Assembly (NCBI GenBank): GCA_902523885.1
Contig: CABZAV010000001.1
Coordinates: 1 to 64,000, forward strand
From: an uncultured SAR86 cluster bacterium
GTDB taxonomy: Bacteria; Pseudomonadota; Gammaproteobacteria; Magnimaribacterales; AG-339-G14
Direction: 5' to 3'
DNA: 64,000 bases
Below, piece by piece: positions 8,924-18,575 of the stretch (its first letter is position 1; each line of letters opens with the position of its first letter). The position numbers and the translations under genes are program-made. The notes under the pieces are model-generated. The model was given only the letters and a program-made list of their open reading frames with translations, had not been told where the DNA came from and did not search any database.

Positions 8924-9489
8924 TTGTTAACCCTACTTTGGTACTCATTGGTTCTGGTATCTACTTTAATAAAGTCACCTTCTTCAATAAAAAGTGGAAC
9001 CTTTACTTCAAGACCATTAGATAATTTTGCTGATTTAAGAGTGTTTGTTGATGTATCTCCTTTAAATCCAGGCTCAGTTTCTAAGACATCTATCTCTGCA
9101 AAAGTTTCAAGTTCGATTGAGACCAAAGTATTTTCCCACATCGCTATCTCATATTTCTCGCCTTCTTTGATCCACAAACTTTTAGGGCCGAGCAATGTTA
9201 AATCAAAACCAGTTTGTTCATAATTAGTTAAATTCATGAAAATCGCATTATTTCCCTCTTTGTAAAGATATTGCATTTCAATTGAAGATATATCAGCTTT
9301 TTCAACCGATTCTCCAGTTTTAAAGGTTTTATCAAGCACACGTCCATTAAGTAGACACTTATATTTAACTCTCATTACAGCTTGCCCTTTTCCTGGTTTA
9401 TGAAAATCATTTTCAATGATTTCACATAATTCTTTATCAATTATTATTTTTAAACCCGCTCTAAATTCATTGGTACTTACTTCAATCAT
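8920..9489 (-). CDS. efp: Translation elongation factor P
   Basis: 189 residues, full EF-P length with KOW-like, central OB and C-terminal OB domains. It relieves ribosome stalling at polyproline. The loop FHKPGKGQAVMRVK places Lys34 at the site beta-lysylated in E. coli. The modifying enzymes EpmA/EpmB are not in this window, so the modification state is unknown. It is the first gene of an eight-gene minus-strand run and faces away from the TonB operon across a 176-base spacer. Confidence 0.96.
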   Translation of the reverse strand: MIEVSTNEFRAGLKIIIDKELCEIIENDFHKPGKGQAVMRVKYKCLLNGRVLDKTFKTGESVEKADISSIEMQYLYKEGNNAIFMNLTNYEQTGFDLTLLGPKSLWIKEGEKYEIAMWENTLVSIELETFAEIDVLETEPGFKGDTSTNTLKSAKLSNGLEVKVPLFIEEGDFIKVDTRTNEYQSRVNK

Positions 9490-9550
9490 TTTAATTTCAA
9501 TATTCTTTTGCTAAAAACTTAATACTATGTTTAAAAATTATTACTTAAGG

Positions 9551-9579
9551 TTGCAAATAAAGTTTTTAAAACTTAAAGT
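9551..9579 (+). promoter_or_regulatory. Candidate sigma-70 promoter for the TonB operon
   Basis: TTGCAA at the -35 position, a 17-base spacer, and TAAAGT at -10 (4 of 6 matches). It lies in the only sizeable non-coding stretch upstream of the DUF3450 gene. An AGGGG ribosome binding site 5 bases before its ATG fits a leader of about 80 bases. This is pattern matching in an AT-rich region, so false positives are easy. Confidence 0.35.
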
Positions 9580-9585
9580 ACTGCC

Positions 9586-9597
9586 CTACAATTGTAG
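9586..9597. promoter_or_regulatory. 12-bp perfect palindrome, possible operator
   Basis: CTACAATTGTAG is a perfect palindrome starting six bases after the candidate -10 of the DUF3450-TonB operon, where a repressor would block initiation. It does not resemble a Fur box. No regulator gene is adjacent, so the binding protein is unknown. Confidence 0.35.
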
Positions 9598-9665
9598 TTT
9601 ACATAAGGATAATTAAGTTTTTGTTGTTTTTCTTTTAAAAAAAACTTTAAATTTTAGGGGATTCT

Positions 9666-10427
9666 ATGACCAACAATTTATTCAAATTTATTTTGCCTAT
9701 AGCTTTGACTTTTTCATTAACTGTCGCTGCTCAATTAGATTCTGTTCTTGAAGTGAATAAAGAGAGAACTACTGCTGCTACTACTTCTCAGGCAAAAATT
9801 GATTCAACTCAAATCAAGACAGATAAAGCTGCCACTGAATACAAAAGTGTCAGTAAACAAATTGAAGGTCTTAAAGTTTATAACGCTCAAAAAAGAAAAC
9901 AGATTAAAAGACAAAAAGAGCGCATGGTTGAAATTGAAAAAACAATGAAATATGCATCTGTCTTACAAAGACAAATACCACCATTAGCAAGAAGAATGCA
10001 TTCGGGCTTAGATCAATTTGTTAAATTGGATTTGCCTTTTAACACTGGCGAGAGAACTGAAAGACTTAAATTTATTAAGGACGCATTGGATAACCCCACT
10101 GTTTCTCCTGCTGAAAAACTAAGACAAGTTTTGGAAGGTTTTAATATTGAAGCTGAGTATGGAAGAAAAATAGATACTTATAAAGATACTGTTTTAATAG
10201 ACGAACAGGAGCGAGATGTAAATATTCTTAGAATAGGTAGATTAGTGCTGGCTTATCAAACCTCAGATATGGACGAAACTGGTATTTGGAATAAAGAAAC
10301 TAATTCTTGGGAAAGTCTACCTGGACGTTATAGGGGTGTTGTTAGGGATGGTATCAGCATGGCTAAAAAATTAAAAACTGTTGATATGTTAGAACTTCCT
10401 GTACCTGCAGCGGAGGCAGTTCAATGA
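9666..10427 (+). CDS. DUF3450 periplasmic coiled-coil protein of TonB cluster
   Basis: 253 residues. A signal peptide (residues 1 to about 22, ending SLTVAAQ) is followed by a long charged coiled coil (about 25-105), then a globular part with LPFNTGERTERL and a C-terminal WNKETNSWESLPGRYRGVVR, typical of DUF3450. In marine gammaproteobacteria this family regularly precedes a two-ExbB TonB system and is thought to help couple it to the envelope; its mechanism is not known. The stop overlaps the next start as ATGA. A clear AGGGG lies upstream. Confidence 0.88.
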   Translation: MTNNLFKFILPIALTFSLTVAAQLDSVLEVNKERTTAATTSQAKIDSTQIKTDKAATEYKSVSKQIEGLKVYNAQKRKQIKRQKERMVEIEKTMKYASVLQRQIPPLARRMHSGLDQFVKLDLPFNTGERTERLKFIKDALDNPTVSPAEKLRQVLEGFNIEAEYGRKIDTYKDTVLIDEQERDVNILRIGRLVLAYQTSDMDETGIWNKETNSWESLPGRYRGVVRDGISMAKKLKTVDMLELPVPAAEAVQ

Positions 10428-11821
10428 AAAACATCATTTTAAAAATACTTCTATTTGGGGCTCTGTCTTTTTCTTCTTTCGGTTTAATAGCTCAAGAAGA
10501 AAAGCCTCAATCTCAAGCTTTAAGCCTTGATGAGCTTCTAGAGCTTGTAAAATCTGGAAAATTTGCAGAAAGCGAAGAAGCAACTAAAAGAGAAAATAGA
10601 TTTAATAGAGAAAAGAATAGACAACAAACATTATTAGCAAATGCTAAAGCGGAAAGAGCAAAATTAGAGTCAATTGCAACATCACTTGAAGCGACTTTTG
10701 AGGCCAATGAGGCGAAATTAAATCTATTGGAAGATCAGTTAAAAACGAGATTGGGTTCTTTATATGAGACATTTGGTCATTTACAAGGAGTAGCGTCTGA
10801 TACCGAAGACTACTTTAAAACGGCTATTACTTCTGGTCAGTTTGGAAAAGATAGAGAAGTCTTTTTAGGGGATCTTGCTAAAAAGATGGGAGAGGGAGTT
10901 AGCGTAGCAACAATTGAAGAAATAGAAGAGCTTTGGTATGAATTATCTAGAGAATTAGTAGCTTCAGGTAGTGTAGAAAAATTTAAAGCTACGGTGATTG
11001 ATAACGACGGAGAGTCAACTGTTGAAGACGTTGTAAGAATAGGAAACTTTAATGCTGTCGCAGAAGGTAAATATCTAACATATTTGTCTAAAAGAGGAGC
11101 TTATGAAACTTTACCAAGACAGCCCGGACGATATTTAGATGGTACTTATGATATTTTCGATGAAGATTCTGGTTTTGTGCAATTTGCTGTTGATCCTACT
11201 GGCCCTCAGGGAGGAGCATTATTAGTAAATTTAATTTCTTTGCCTTCATTTTTCGAACAAATTCAGTATGGAAGGATTACAGGTTATACAATCATTTTAT
11301 TATTCTTGATCGCAATAGGAGTTTTTGGTTGGCGTTTCTACGCTTTATTTACAATTAATGGTGCTGTTAAAAAACAAGCTGCGGGTGAAAGAACAGTAGA
11401 AAATCCTTTATCAAGAATTTTTGCTGTAGCAGATCAAAATAAAACTGATACAGAGACGTTAGAGCTCAAACTCGCTGAACAGATTTTAATTGAACGAGCG
11501 GAAATAGATCAGTATATATGGGTTGTTAGATTGATTGCAGTTATTTCTCCTCTTTTAGGTTTATTTGGGACAATTATTGGAATGATAAATACTTTCCAAG
11601 CGATAACTCTATTTGGCACCGGCGATCCTAAAACTATGGCTGGTGGGATTTCTGAAGCATTGGTCACAACTATGTTGGGACTAATGTGTGCAATACCAGC
11701 AACATTCATGGCCGCAGCACTATCTAATTATTCTAAAGGCATACTCGCTATTTTGGAGGAGCAAAGTACAGGTATGGTTGCAGTAAGAGCCGAAGAAACA
11801 AATACCAGTGGGTCGCTTTAG
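10424..11821 (+). CDS. TtpC-like MotA/TolQ/ExbB proton channel protein with periplasmic coiled coil
   Basis: 465 residues. Signal peptide (1 to about 23), coiled coil (about 50-110), a periplasmic domain, one membrane helix near GYTIILLFLIAIGVFGWRF, and a C-terminal ExbB/TolQ channel domain with ISPLLGLFGTIIGMINTFQ and ISEALVTTMLGLMCAIPA. This is the TtpC architecture of the Vibrio TonB2 system, where it is an extra inner-membrane part needed for energy transfer from the proton gradient to TonB. It sits between DUF3450 and ExbB, the expected order. The periplasmic region also contains a LPRQPGRYLDGTYD segment resembling the WESLPGRYRG part of the DUF3450 neighbour. Confidence 0.88.
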   Translation: MKNIILKILLFGALSFSSFGLIAQEEKPQSQALSLDELLELVKSGKFAESEEATKRENRFNREKNRQQTLLANAKAERAKLESIATSLEATFEANEAKLNLLEDQLKTRLGSLYETFGHLQGVASDTEDYFKTAITSGQFGKDREVFLGDLAKKMGEGVSVATIEEIEELWYELSRELVASGSVEKFKATVIDNDGESTVEDVVRIGNFNAVAEGKYLTYLSKRGAYETLPRQPGRYLDGTYDIFDEDSGFVQFAVDPTGPQGGALLVNLISLPSFFEQIQYGRITGYTIILLFLIAIGVFGWRFYALFTINGAVKKQAAGERTVENPLSRIFAVADQNKTDTETLELKLAEQILIERAEIDQYIWVVRLIAVISPLLGLFGTIIGMINTFQAITLFGTGDPKTMAGGISEALVTTMLGLMCAIPATFMAAALSNYSKGILAILEEQSTGMVAVRAEETNTSGSL

Positions 11822-11830
11822 AGTTTAATT

Positions 11831-12355
11831 ATGTCTTGGTTTTTTAACCTTCAAGATACTCTTTTTTCTTTTTTAGAAAAAGGCGGAGGTGTAGTATTGA
11901 TTATAAGCTTCCTTGTTGTTTTGATGTGGTTCTTTATTTTTGAAAGGATTTGGTACTTTAGATTCGTACATCCTGCTGTTGAAAAAGAAACCATTGAAGA
12001 ATGGTCAAAAGTATCGGCACATAAATCTTGGAAAGGACATATGGTTAGGGCAATGTTGATTTCTAAGGCTAACTTAAAAATTAAAAGCAATTTAGAATTA
12101 ATAAGAGTAAGCATAGCAATTGCTCCTTTGTTAGGACTTTTTGGAACTATTGTTGGGATGATTGAAGTATTTCATATTCTTGCTGTTACTGGAGGTGGAG
12201 ATGCCAAAGCTATGGCTGGAGGTGTGGCAAGGTCAACTATTCCCGCAATGGCTGGCTTAATGGCAGCTATTCCTGCAAGTATTGCGGCAAGATGGTTGGA
12301 GCAGAATGCTAAGAAAAAGTCAGATTTAGTATCAGAACATTTAACTTACGAATAA
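11831..12355 (+). CDS. exbB: ExbB biopolymer transport proton channel protein
   Basis: 174 residues, compact ExbB/TolQ family member with an N-terminal membrane helix (GGVVLIISFLVVLMWFFIF) and two more at IAPLLGLFGTIVGMIEVF and STIPAMAGLMAAIPASIAA. With ExbD it forms the proton-driven stator that energises TonB. It is shorter than E. coli ExbB, as in TonB2-type systems. The second MotA/TolQ/ExbB protein of the operon, it starts 9 bases after the TtpC-like gene. Confidence 0.92.
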   Translation: MSWFFNLQDTLFSFLEKGGGVVLIISFLVVLMWFFIFERIWYFRFVHPAVEKETIEEWSKVSAHKSWKGHMVRAMLISKANLKIKSNLELIRVSIAIAPLLGLFGTIVGMIEVFHILAVTGGGDAKAMAGGVARSTIPAMAGLMAAIPASIAARWLEQNAKKKSDLVSEHLTYE

Positions 12356-12361
12356 TATCAA

Positions 12362-12772
12362 ATGAGAAGATCGTTAATAAGTCAAGCAGTAGAAGAAGCA
12401 GAAGAACCAAACATTACTCCAATGTTGGACGTGGTATTCATTCTTCTTATTTTTTTTATTGTTACTGCAAATTTTATAAAAGATCCGGGTCTTGAAATTA
12501 ATAGACCCGATTCAGAAACGGCCGAGATTACAGAAAATGCTGCTATTCTTATAGCTATTGGACCAGCCGGCGAAATTTATATGGATGGAAGAAGAATCGA
12601 TGTCCGTCAGGTCAAAGCAAACGTCATTAGATTAATGGCTGAGAATCCTCAAGGAGCAGTTGTAATGCAAGCCGATGAAAAAGCTACAGCTGAAAAAATA
12701 ATTGCCGTAATGGATGAAGTTAGAGAAGCTGGCGTTATTGATATTTCAATTGCATCAGAACCTAATTTTTAA
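12362..12772 (+). CDS. exbD: ExbD biopolymer transport protein
   Basis: 136 residues: short cytoplasmic head, one membrane helix (VVFILLIFFIVTANFI) and a periplasmic domain. The proton-relay aspartate lies in NITPMLDVVFILLIFF, the invariant ExbD/TolR motif. It works with ExbB in the inner membrane. Its TAA stop overlaps the TonB ATG by one base. Confidence 0.94.
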   Translation: MRRSLISQAVEEAEEPNITPMLDVVFILLIFFIVTANFIKDPGLEINRPDSETAEITENAAILIAIGPAGEIYMDGRRIDVRQVKANVIRLMAENPQGAVVMQADEKATAEKIIAVMDEVREAGVIDISIASEPNF

Positions 12773-13494
12773 TGATTCAAAAAATATTAAATTATTTAAA
12801 AAAACTCATTCCCATTGATCTAGATTCTATGGTTTTAGAATCCTCAGAAAATGAATCAAATGTTTATCAGAAATATGGAGTTGCAGCAGCAGCTGGTACA
12901 GCAGTTGCCTTATTTTCTCTATTTTTAATGGCTTTTTTAATTGCAACTGGAGAAGTTCAATTAGATGAAATTAAAACGAGAAAAATCGTTGATATCGTTA
13001 TGCCGCAAAGAGATCCAGAGTTGTTTGATAGTGTCGAGAGGCCAGAAGAAGCTGAGCCTGAGCCCGAGCAAACTCCTCCAGATGTCGATATAGAAAATAT
13101 CGATGACGTTTTGGATGATGCCTTAAATTTGAATTTTAGATTTAAAGCCAAAAGGCAAGGAGTATTTGCTGACGGTTCGTATGTGCCAATTTTTCAAGTG
13201 CCTCCTCAATATCCAAGAAGGGCTATGGAAAGGGGCATAGAAGGCTGCGTTTTATTAGAATACACAGTTACAATAGCTGGTGCGGTCTCAGATCCAAAGA
13301 TTATAAAGGCTATTCCACCAAATATATTTGACAGAGCAGCAACAAGAGCAGCGTTAAGATATAAATATAAACCTCTAATAAGAGATGGGGTTGCCGTTCC
13401 TGTAGAAGGCGTTAGACAAAGAATTACTTTTGTTTTAGAGTCTGTAGAGAAAGGTCCAGGATACATTCCGGAAAATTGTAGGGGTCAAATGTAA
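12772..13494 (+). CDS. tonB: TonB energy transducer (TonB2 type)
   Basis: 240 residues: cytoplasmic N-terminus, one membrane helix (about 40-65), a short acidic proline-containing linker (EEAEPEPEQTPPDVD) and a C-terminal TonB domain with PPQYPRRAMERGIEGCVLLE and YTVTIAGAVSDPKII. The linker is much shorter than in E. coli TonB, as in TonB2 proteins. It spans the periplasm to energise outer-membrane TonB-dependent receptors, none of which is encoded here. The start overlaps the ExbD stop. Confidence 0.93.
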   Translation: MIQKILNYLKKLIPIDLDSMVLESSENESNVYQKYGVAAAAGTAVALFSLFLMAFLIATGEVQLDEIKTRKIVDIVMPQRDPELFDSVERPEEAEPEPEQTPPDVDIENIDDVLDDALNLNFRFKAKRQGVFADGSYVPIFQVPPQYPRRAMERGIEGCVLLEYTVTIAGAVSDPKIIKAIPPNIFDRAATRAALRYKYKPLIRDGVAVPVEGVRQRITFVLESVEKGPGYIPENCRGQM

Positions 13495-14885
13495 TGAAAA
13501 TCTTTAGAATCTTTTTAACTTTAATTGTTTTATCGTTTTTTTCTTTAAACGCTTTAGTTCAGGAAAAAAAGGAAGAATATAATTTTCCAGGATTTACCTT
13601 AAAAAAATGTTTAGCAGATTATGAAATTCAGAGATCAAATATAAGAAGAGTAGCTAAACTTCCTAGTAGAGCTGCTCAGAAGTATTTGAAAGCGCTATAT
13701 CCTGCTTTAGAGGCAGACGATTTAGTTGTTGCTAAAGCAACTTTGGATGAAATGAATTCGGATAAAGATATCTCCGAAACAGATAAAGCACAGATGTATT
13801 ATTACTATGCTTATGTTTACTTTAGTGAAGACAATTTAAGAAAAGCTAAACAATCTTATAAATCTTTTCTTAATATTGAAGGTGCAGATCCTAGATTAAA
13901 ATCAAATGTTATTTTTAGCTTAGCTCAAATAGCTTACACAGAAGAAAATTACAAAGAAGCAATTAAACTTTTAAAAGAGTGGCTTTCTAATGAAGCAAAC
14001 CCAAGCTCAACAGGTTTTGACATTATTGCTGCTTCTCACTGGCAATTAAAAAATAAAAAACTAGCTCTTAAAAATGCAGAAGCAGGCTTATGCGTTGCAA
14101 AGGCAAATAAATCAAAACCTAGAGAGTCAACATATAACCTTTTGTTAGCTTTGTATAACGAAGGTGAAGAAACAAAAAAAATGTTGGAGCTTTATGAAGA
14201 ATTAGTAATATTTCATCCAAAGAAAAAGTATTGGACTCAATTATCTGGAATTTATGGAGAACTTAAACAGGAAAGCAACCAACTTACTGCATTAGAAGCT
14301 GCATTTGACCAAGAACTATTAGATAAAAAAAACGAATATACAGCTCTTTATCAGTTACTAATGAGAGCGGAAGCTCCTTATAAAGCTGCAAAAGTAATGG
14401 ATTATGGTATCAAGAATGGTTTCGTCAAGGATGATGAAAAACATCTAAAAATGCTTGCTCAGGGATGGCACATGGCTCAAGAATTAGAAATTGCAGAGCC
14501 AATATATGAACAAGCAGCCAAAAAATCTGAAGAGGGCGAACTTTATGTTTTTCTAGGCCAAATTTATCTAGCGACTGACAGGTACGACCTTGCAAAAAAA
14601 ACTTTAAAAGAGGGTTTGAAAAAAGGAAAGTTAAAGGATCCAGTCACAGTTAACATTTTATTAGGACAAGTTTCTTACGAACAACAAAATTTTGAAGATG
14701 CTACAAAGTTCTTCCGAACAGCTTTGGATCGTTTGACGGATTTAAAAATCAAAGATAAGAAGCTGCTAGAAAAGAGACAAGATAAATTGAGATCTCAAGC
14801 ACTTACTTGGCTCACCTATACCGAAAAAGAAGCAAGAAGAGTCAAGACCCTTGAACTCAGAAGAAAAGACTTAGAAGAAAGCTAG
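13494..14885 (+). CDS. Periplasmic TPR protein closing the TonB operon
   Basis: 463 residues with an N-terminal signal peptide (about 1-22) and multiple tetratricopeptide-like helical pairs, for example AQMYYYYAYVYFSEDNLRKA, VIFSLAQIAYTEENYKEAI and GQIYLATDRYDLAKKTLKEG. TPR proteins usually hold protein partners; in this conserved cluster it probably scaffolds the TonB machinery in the periplasm. The ATG overlaps the TonB stop. The stop codon shares four bases (CTAG) with the convergent folA stop. A specific function is not known. Confidence 0.85.
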   Translation: MKIFRIFLTLIVLSFFSLNALVQEKKEEYNFPGFTLKKCLADYEIQRSNIRRVAKLPSRAAQKYLKALYPALEADDLVVAKATLDEMNSDKDISETDKAQMYYYYAYVYFSEDNLRKAKQSYKSFLNIEGADPRLKSNVIFSLAQIAYTEENYKEAIKLLKEWLSNEANPSSTGFDIIAASHWQLKNKKLALKNAEAGLCVAKANKSKPRESTYNLLLALYNEGEETKKMLELYEELVIFHPKKKYWTQLSGIYGELKQESNQLTALEAAFDQELLDKKNEYTALYQLLMRAEAPYKAAKVMDYGIKNGFVKDDEKHLKMLAQGWHMAQELEIAEPIYEQAAKKSEEGELYVFLGQIYLATDRYDLAKKTLKEGLKKGKLKDPVTVNILLGQVSYEQQNFEDATKFFRTALDRLTDLKIKDKKLLEKRQDKLRSQALTWLTYTEKEARRVKTLELRRKDLEES

Positions 14886-15370
14886 GCTTTTCTTAAATAC
14901 TCCTCTAATTTGCAAGAAATACCGCTTTTCTCATCCAAAAATTCCTGTTCGCTTGCTACTTGCCAATTATTCCAATTTATATCGGGGAAAAATGCGTCAC
15001 CTTTAAAATCTTTCAACACACGAGTGATCATTAGAGAAGTTGCCCAAGGTTCAAACAATTCATAAATTTTTGAACCCCCAATAATAAAAACTTCCTGATT
15101 TAATTCTTTGATTAAATTCAAAGCTTCTTTTTCATCAAAAACTATTTCAACTCCCTCTTTTTGATAATTAGTATCCTTAGTCATCACTATGTTTGTTCTG
15201 TTGGGCAAGGGCCTGCCAATTGAATCGAAGGTTTTTCTTCCCATCAAAATTGTATGTCCTGAAGTTAGTTGCTTAAATCTTTTCAAGTCCTCTGGAATAT
15301 CCCATGGTAAAGAGTTCTTTTTGCCAATAACGTTATTAGATGCAATAGCTGCAACGATAGTAATCTTCAT
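14882..15370 (-). CDS. folA: Dihydrofolate reductase
   Basis: 162 residues, normal bacterial DHFR length. It reduces dihydrofolate to tetrahydrofolate with NADPH. It shows VAAIASNNVIGKKNSLPWDI, the active-site acid in PEDLKRFKQLT, HTILMGRKTFDSIGRPLPNR and FIIGGSKIYELF. It directly follows thyA with a one-base overlap, so the enzyme that makes dihydrofolate (ThyA) and the one that recycles it are co-expressed. Confidence 0.97.
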   Translation of the reverse strand: MKITIVAAIASNNVIGKKNSLPWDIPEDLKRFKQLTSGHTILMGRKTFDSIGRPLPNRTNIVMTKDTNYQKEGVEIVFDEKEALNLIKELNQEVFIIGGSKIYELFEPWATSLMITRVLKDFKGDAFFPDINWNNWQVASEQEFLDEKSGISCKLEEYLRKA

Positions 15371-16164
15371 TAAACGGCTATAGGTGCAGAAATAGAAGGG
15401 TGACTTTCATAATTTGTAATTTCGATATCTTCAAACTTGAAATCAAATATATTTTTTATTTCAGAATTTAATTTTAACTGCGGTAATATTTTTGTATCTC
15501 TTGATAATTGAAGTTTAGCTTGATCAAGGTGGTTTAAATAAAGATGAGCATCTCCAAAGGTATGAACAAATTTTCCTGCTTTTAAATTGCAGACATGAGC
15601 GACCATATGAGTTAACAAAGCATAAGAAGCAATATTAAATGGCACTCCTAGAAAAATATCTGCGCTTCTTTGGTATAACTGACATGAAAGCTCTTCATTG
15701 GCAACATAGAATTGAAAGAGAGAATGACATGGCGGTAAAGCCATTTCATCTACTAATGCTGGATTCCAGGCACTTACAATGTGTCTTCGAGAATCAGGGT
15801 TAGTCTTAATTCCTTGAATTAAATTTTGAATTTGATCGATAGTACCGTTATTTCCATCAGGCCAAGATCGCCATTGAGCACCATAGACAGGTCCCAAATC
15901 TCCTTTTTCATCTGCCCACTCATCCCAGATAGAAACTCCATTTTCTTTTAAGTAAGAGATATTAGTTGAGCCTTGAAGAAACCATATTAATTCATGCACA
16001 ATTGATTTTAGGTGAACTTTTTTAGTAGTAACTAATGGAAATCCATCGGATAGATTGAATTTCATTTGATGACCAAAAATACTTAAAGTTCCTGTTCCTG
16101 TTCTGTCAGATTTTTTCTGACCTTCATTTAATACTTTTTGCATCAAATCAAGATATTGTTTCAT
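15370..16164 (-). CDS. thyA: Thymidylate synthase ThyA
   Basis: 264 residues, the E. coli ThyA length. It methylates dUMP to dTMP with methylenetetrahydrofolate. Catalytic Cys lies in [12 protein letters not shown]; other family motifs are [37 protein letters not shown] and [15 protein letters not shown]. Its start overlaps the lgt end by 17 bases. lgt-thyA-folA is a recurring gammaproteobacterial order. Confidence 0.98.
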   Translation of the reverse strand: MKQYLDLMQKVLNEGQKKSDRTGTGTLSIFGHQMKFNLSDGFPLVTTKKVHLKSIVHELIWFLQGSTNISYLKENGVSIWDEWADEKGDLGPVYGAQWRSWPDGNNGTIDQIQNLIQGIKTNPDSRRHIVSAWNPALVDEMALPPCHSLFQFYVANEELSCQLYQRSADIFLGVPFNIASYALLTHMVAHVCNLKAGKFVHTFGDAHLYLNHLDQAKLQLSRDTKILPQLKLNSEIKNIFDFKFEDIEITNYESHPSISAPIAV

Positions 16165-16951
16165 TTTTATTTCTATAACTTAGGAAGATTAATAATAAAC
16201 CAATTATAACCATCGGAGTGGAAAGTAATTGACCTCTTGTAATTATATCTAAAAAATCAAAACCTATATGTGAATCTGGCATTCTAAAAATCTCAGTAAA
16301 AATTCTAAATGATCCATAAAGGGCTAGAAACATTCCGGAAATAAATATTTTTGGTTTAGGTTTTATTACTAGCAAATTAAGAATTATAAAAAGTACTACT
16401 CCTTCAAAAAATGCTTGATAGAGTTGCGAAGGATGTCTGCTAATTTGAAGCGGATCACTCCAAAAAATCATTCCCCAAGGTAAATCTGTCGGCCTGCCAA
16501 GCAGTTCACTGCCTAAGAAATTTCCTATCCTCACAAATCCTAGACCGATAGGAAATGCCAATGCAATGTGATCAGCAAGATCAAAAAAACCTATATTAAG
16601 TTTTTTTGAAAAAATAAAAAAAGAAATAAGAACTCCTATAAATCCTCCATGAAACGAAAGACCACCTTCCCAAATTCTTAAAATAGATAGTGGATCCGCA
16701 AAAATTCGGTCTATTCCATAAAAGAACATATATCCCAATCTGCCGCCAATAATTGCGCCAAGAACTCCATAAAATAAAAAGTCATCTACATCATTTTTAT
16801 CGAAAGGAGTTTTTTTGGTCACCATTTTTTTTGAGTACCAAAGAATGCCAAATATTGCCATAAGCCAAGTGATTCCATACCAATGAATTGGCCACCACCC
16901 AATTAGAGGCAGAGGAATATATAAAGCAACAGGATCGATATTAATAATCAT
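16148..16951 (-). CDS. lgt: Prolipoprotein diacylglyceryl transferase
   Basis: 267 residues, inner-membrane enzyme with about seven helices that attaches diacylglycerol from phosphatidylglycerol to the lipobox Cys of prolipoproteins. Signature: [20 protein letters not shown], preceded by [11 protein letters not shown] and [14 protein letters not shown]. Directly abuts the TSUP permease upstream and overlaps thyA downstream. Confidence 0.96.
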   Translation of the reverse strand: MIINIDPVALYIPLPLIGWWPIHWYGITWLMAIFGILWYSKKMVTKKTPFDKNDVDDFLFYGVLGAIIGGRLGYMFFYGIDRIFADPLSILRIWEGGLSFHGGFIGVLISFFIFSKKLNIGFFDLADHIALAFPIGLGFVRIGNFLGSELLGRPTDLPWGMIFWSDPLQISRHPSQLYQAFFEGVVLFIILNLLVIKPKPKIFISGMFLALYGSFRIFTEIFRMPDSHIGFDFLDIITRGQLLSTPMVIIGLLLIFLSYRNKNETIS

Positions 16952-17748
16952 TAAAAAGTAATATATATAATTCTTAAAGCTACTAAAATCACCAAAATGG
17001 AAAAGGCAATTTTTAAAGAATTTCCTTCAATTTTGTTCGAAATGTTTGCACCCAATTTGGCAAAATAAATACTTGAAAGTCCTGCAACTATTATTGCGGG
17101 AATGAATACTGAACCATACACATAATCTATCTGTTTAAGTTTTTCCGGAGCAAATAAAATAGCTCCAATGAGACCCGATATGGCAAAAAAGAAACCCATC
17201 AAAGACGAAGTACCAATTGCTTCATGTATTTTCAAACCTCTAAATTGAAAATAAGGAACCATTAAAATTCCTCCACCAATTCCTACGAAAGAAGTAATCA
17301 ACGCAATAAATCCACCAACAAAAAATAATTCAATTTTTCTAATAGAGTTATCACTATTTTTTGGAGAAAAATTAAAAATTAGCTGAATAGCTGCCAATAA
17401 CATCGATATTGCAATAATAATTTGCAAACTCTCACTAGCTATATTGGCAGCTATGTATCTTCCAAAGATGGTTGAAAAAAAAGCAGCTAAAAACATATAT
17501 TTCACAATTTCTAAATTTATATTTCTATTCTGATAATGGGTATATGCAGCCATAGGAATCGTAATTGCCATAGTTCCCATTGACGATCCTGTAGCGAGTA
17601 AAGGAATGAACTCAGGTGGGAAGTCTAAATAATTAAAAAGAAAGATATATGCTGGTACTAATATTATTCCGCTGCCGATCCCAAAAAAACCAGATAATAA
17701 TCCAGCAAATATACCGAGCAATACCAAAGGGATAAAGATCTCAATCAT
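16951..17748 (-). CDS. TSUP (TauE/SafE) family membrane permease
   Basis: 265 residues with about eight hydrophobic helices in two halves, each opening with a glycine-rich motif: LLSGFFGIGSGIILVPAYIF and FVGIGGGILMVPYFQF, the TauE/SafE signature. These proteins export or import small organosulfur or organic anions such as sulfite, sulfoacetate or taurine products; the substrate cannot be told from sequence. First gene of the TSUP-lgt-thyA-folA run, divergent from the NRDE gene across 56 bases. Confidence 0.88.
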   Translation of the reverse strand: MIEIFIPLVLLGIFAGLLSGFFGIGSGIILVPAYIFLFNYLDFPPEFIPLLATGSSMGTMAITIPMAAYTHYQNRNINLEIVKYMFLAAFFSTIFGRYIAANIASESLQIIIAISMLLAAIQLIFNFSPKNSDNSIRKIELFFVGGFIALITSFVGIGGGILMVPYFQFRGLKIHEAIGTSSLMGFFFAISGLIGAILFAPEKLKQIDYVYGSVFIPAIIVAGLSSIYFAKLGANISNKIEGNSLKIAFSILVILVALRIIYITF

Positions 17749-17804
17749 GAGTAGTCATTATCGCTTATCTCTGACCTCTGATAAACTTAAGTTTTTTTCC
17801 GTCT

Positions 17805-18575
17805 ATGTGTTTAATTTTGCTTGCGACAAAGCCTACTAAAAAATATAAATTTGTTATGGCATCCAACAGAGACGAATTCTACTCTCGTCCTACAGAATCT
17901 GCTCATTGGTGGAAAGAGCCGCAAGGTTTTTTGGCAGGAAAAGATTTAGAGCAAGGCGGAACATGGATGGGGGTTTCAAAAGACGGAAAATTTGGTGCCG
18001 TAACAAATGTAAGAGAATTTTACGAAAAAGATTACTTAGAAAAAAAATTTTTATCTAGAGGAGATTTAGTTAAAAACTTTTTTATGTCTGATATAAATAT
18101 TGATGATTATCAAAATTCTATAAATTACGAAAAGTACTTAGGATTCAATTTAGTTTTATCTGACTTTAGAAAGATAAGTATCTGTTCTTCCCAAGGAAAA
18201 GAAAATTTAAAAAAAACAGAAAAAATATTTGTTATAGGTAATAAATCGTTTCACACAAGTTCGAATAAATTAACTACCGCAAAAAAAGATTTCGAAGATA
18301 TTTTGGACTCAAATTTTACAAATGATGACCTGTTAAACTTAATGCAATCTCCAGAGGAATTTTACAATTTTGATCAAAAAACCTTAAGTAATAATCATGG
18401 ATCAGAATTTTCCGCCAGATTTATAAAATCCTCAATTTATGGAACTAGATCAACTACTGTTATGACTCTAGATAATAACAATCAAGTTGAAATTAAAGAG
18501 CAGTTGTATAATTTGAGAGGAGAAAAAGGAAAAATAAAAAAATTTAAATTTAAAATCTCTGATGCAAGAAAGTAA
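17805..18575 (+). CDS. NRDE (TANGO2) family protein
   Basis: 256 residues starting MCLILLATKP and carrying KFVMASNRDEFYSRP, the Asn-Arg-Asp-Glu motif that names the family, followed by GGTWMGVSKDGKFGAVTNVR. TANGO2-type proteins have a Cys right after the initiator Met and an Ntn-hydrolase-like fold; human TANGO2 has been linked to lipid and heme handling, but the bacterial role is not settled. Its end overlaps rppH by 14 bases. Confidence 0.88.
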   Translation: MCLILLATKPTKKYKFVMASNRDEFYSRPTESAHWWKEPQGFLAGKDLEQGGTWMGVSKDGKFGAVTNVREFYEKDYLEKKFLSRGDLVKNFFMSDINIDDYQNSINYEKYLGFNLVLSDFRKISICSSQGKENLKKTEKIFVIGNKSFHTSSNKLTTAKKDFEDILDSNFTNDDLLNLMQSPEEFYNFDQKTLSNNHGSEFSARFIKSSIYGTRSTTVMTLDNNNQVEIKEQLYNLRGEKGKIKKFKFKISDARK

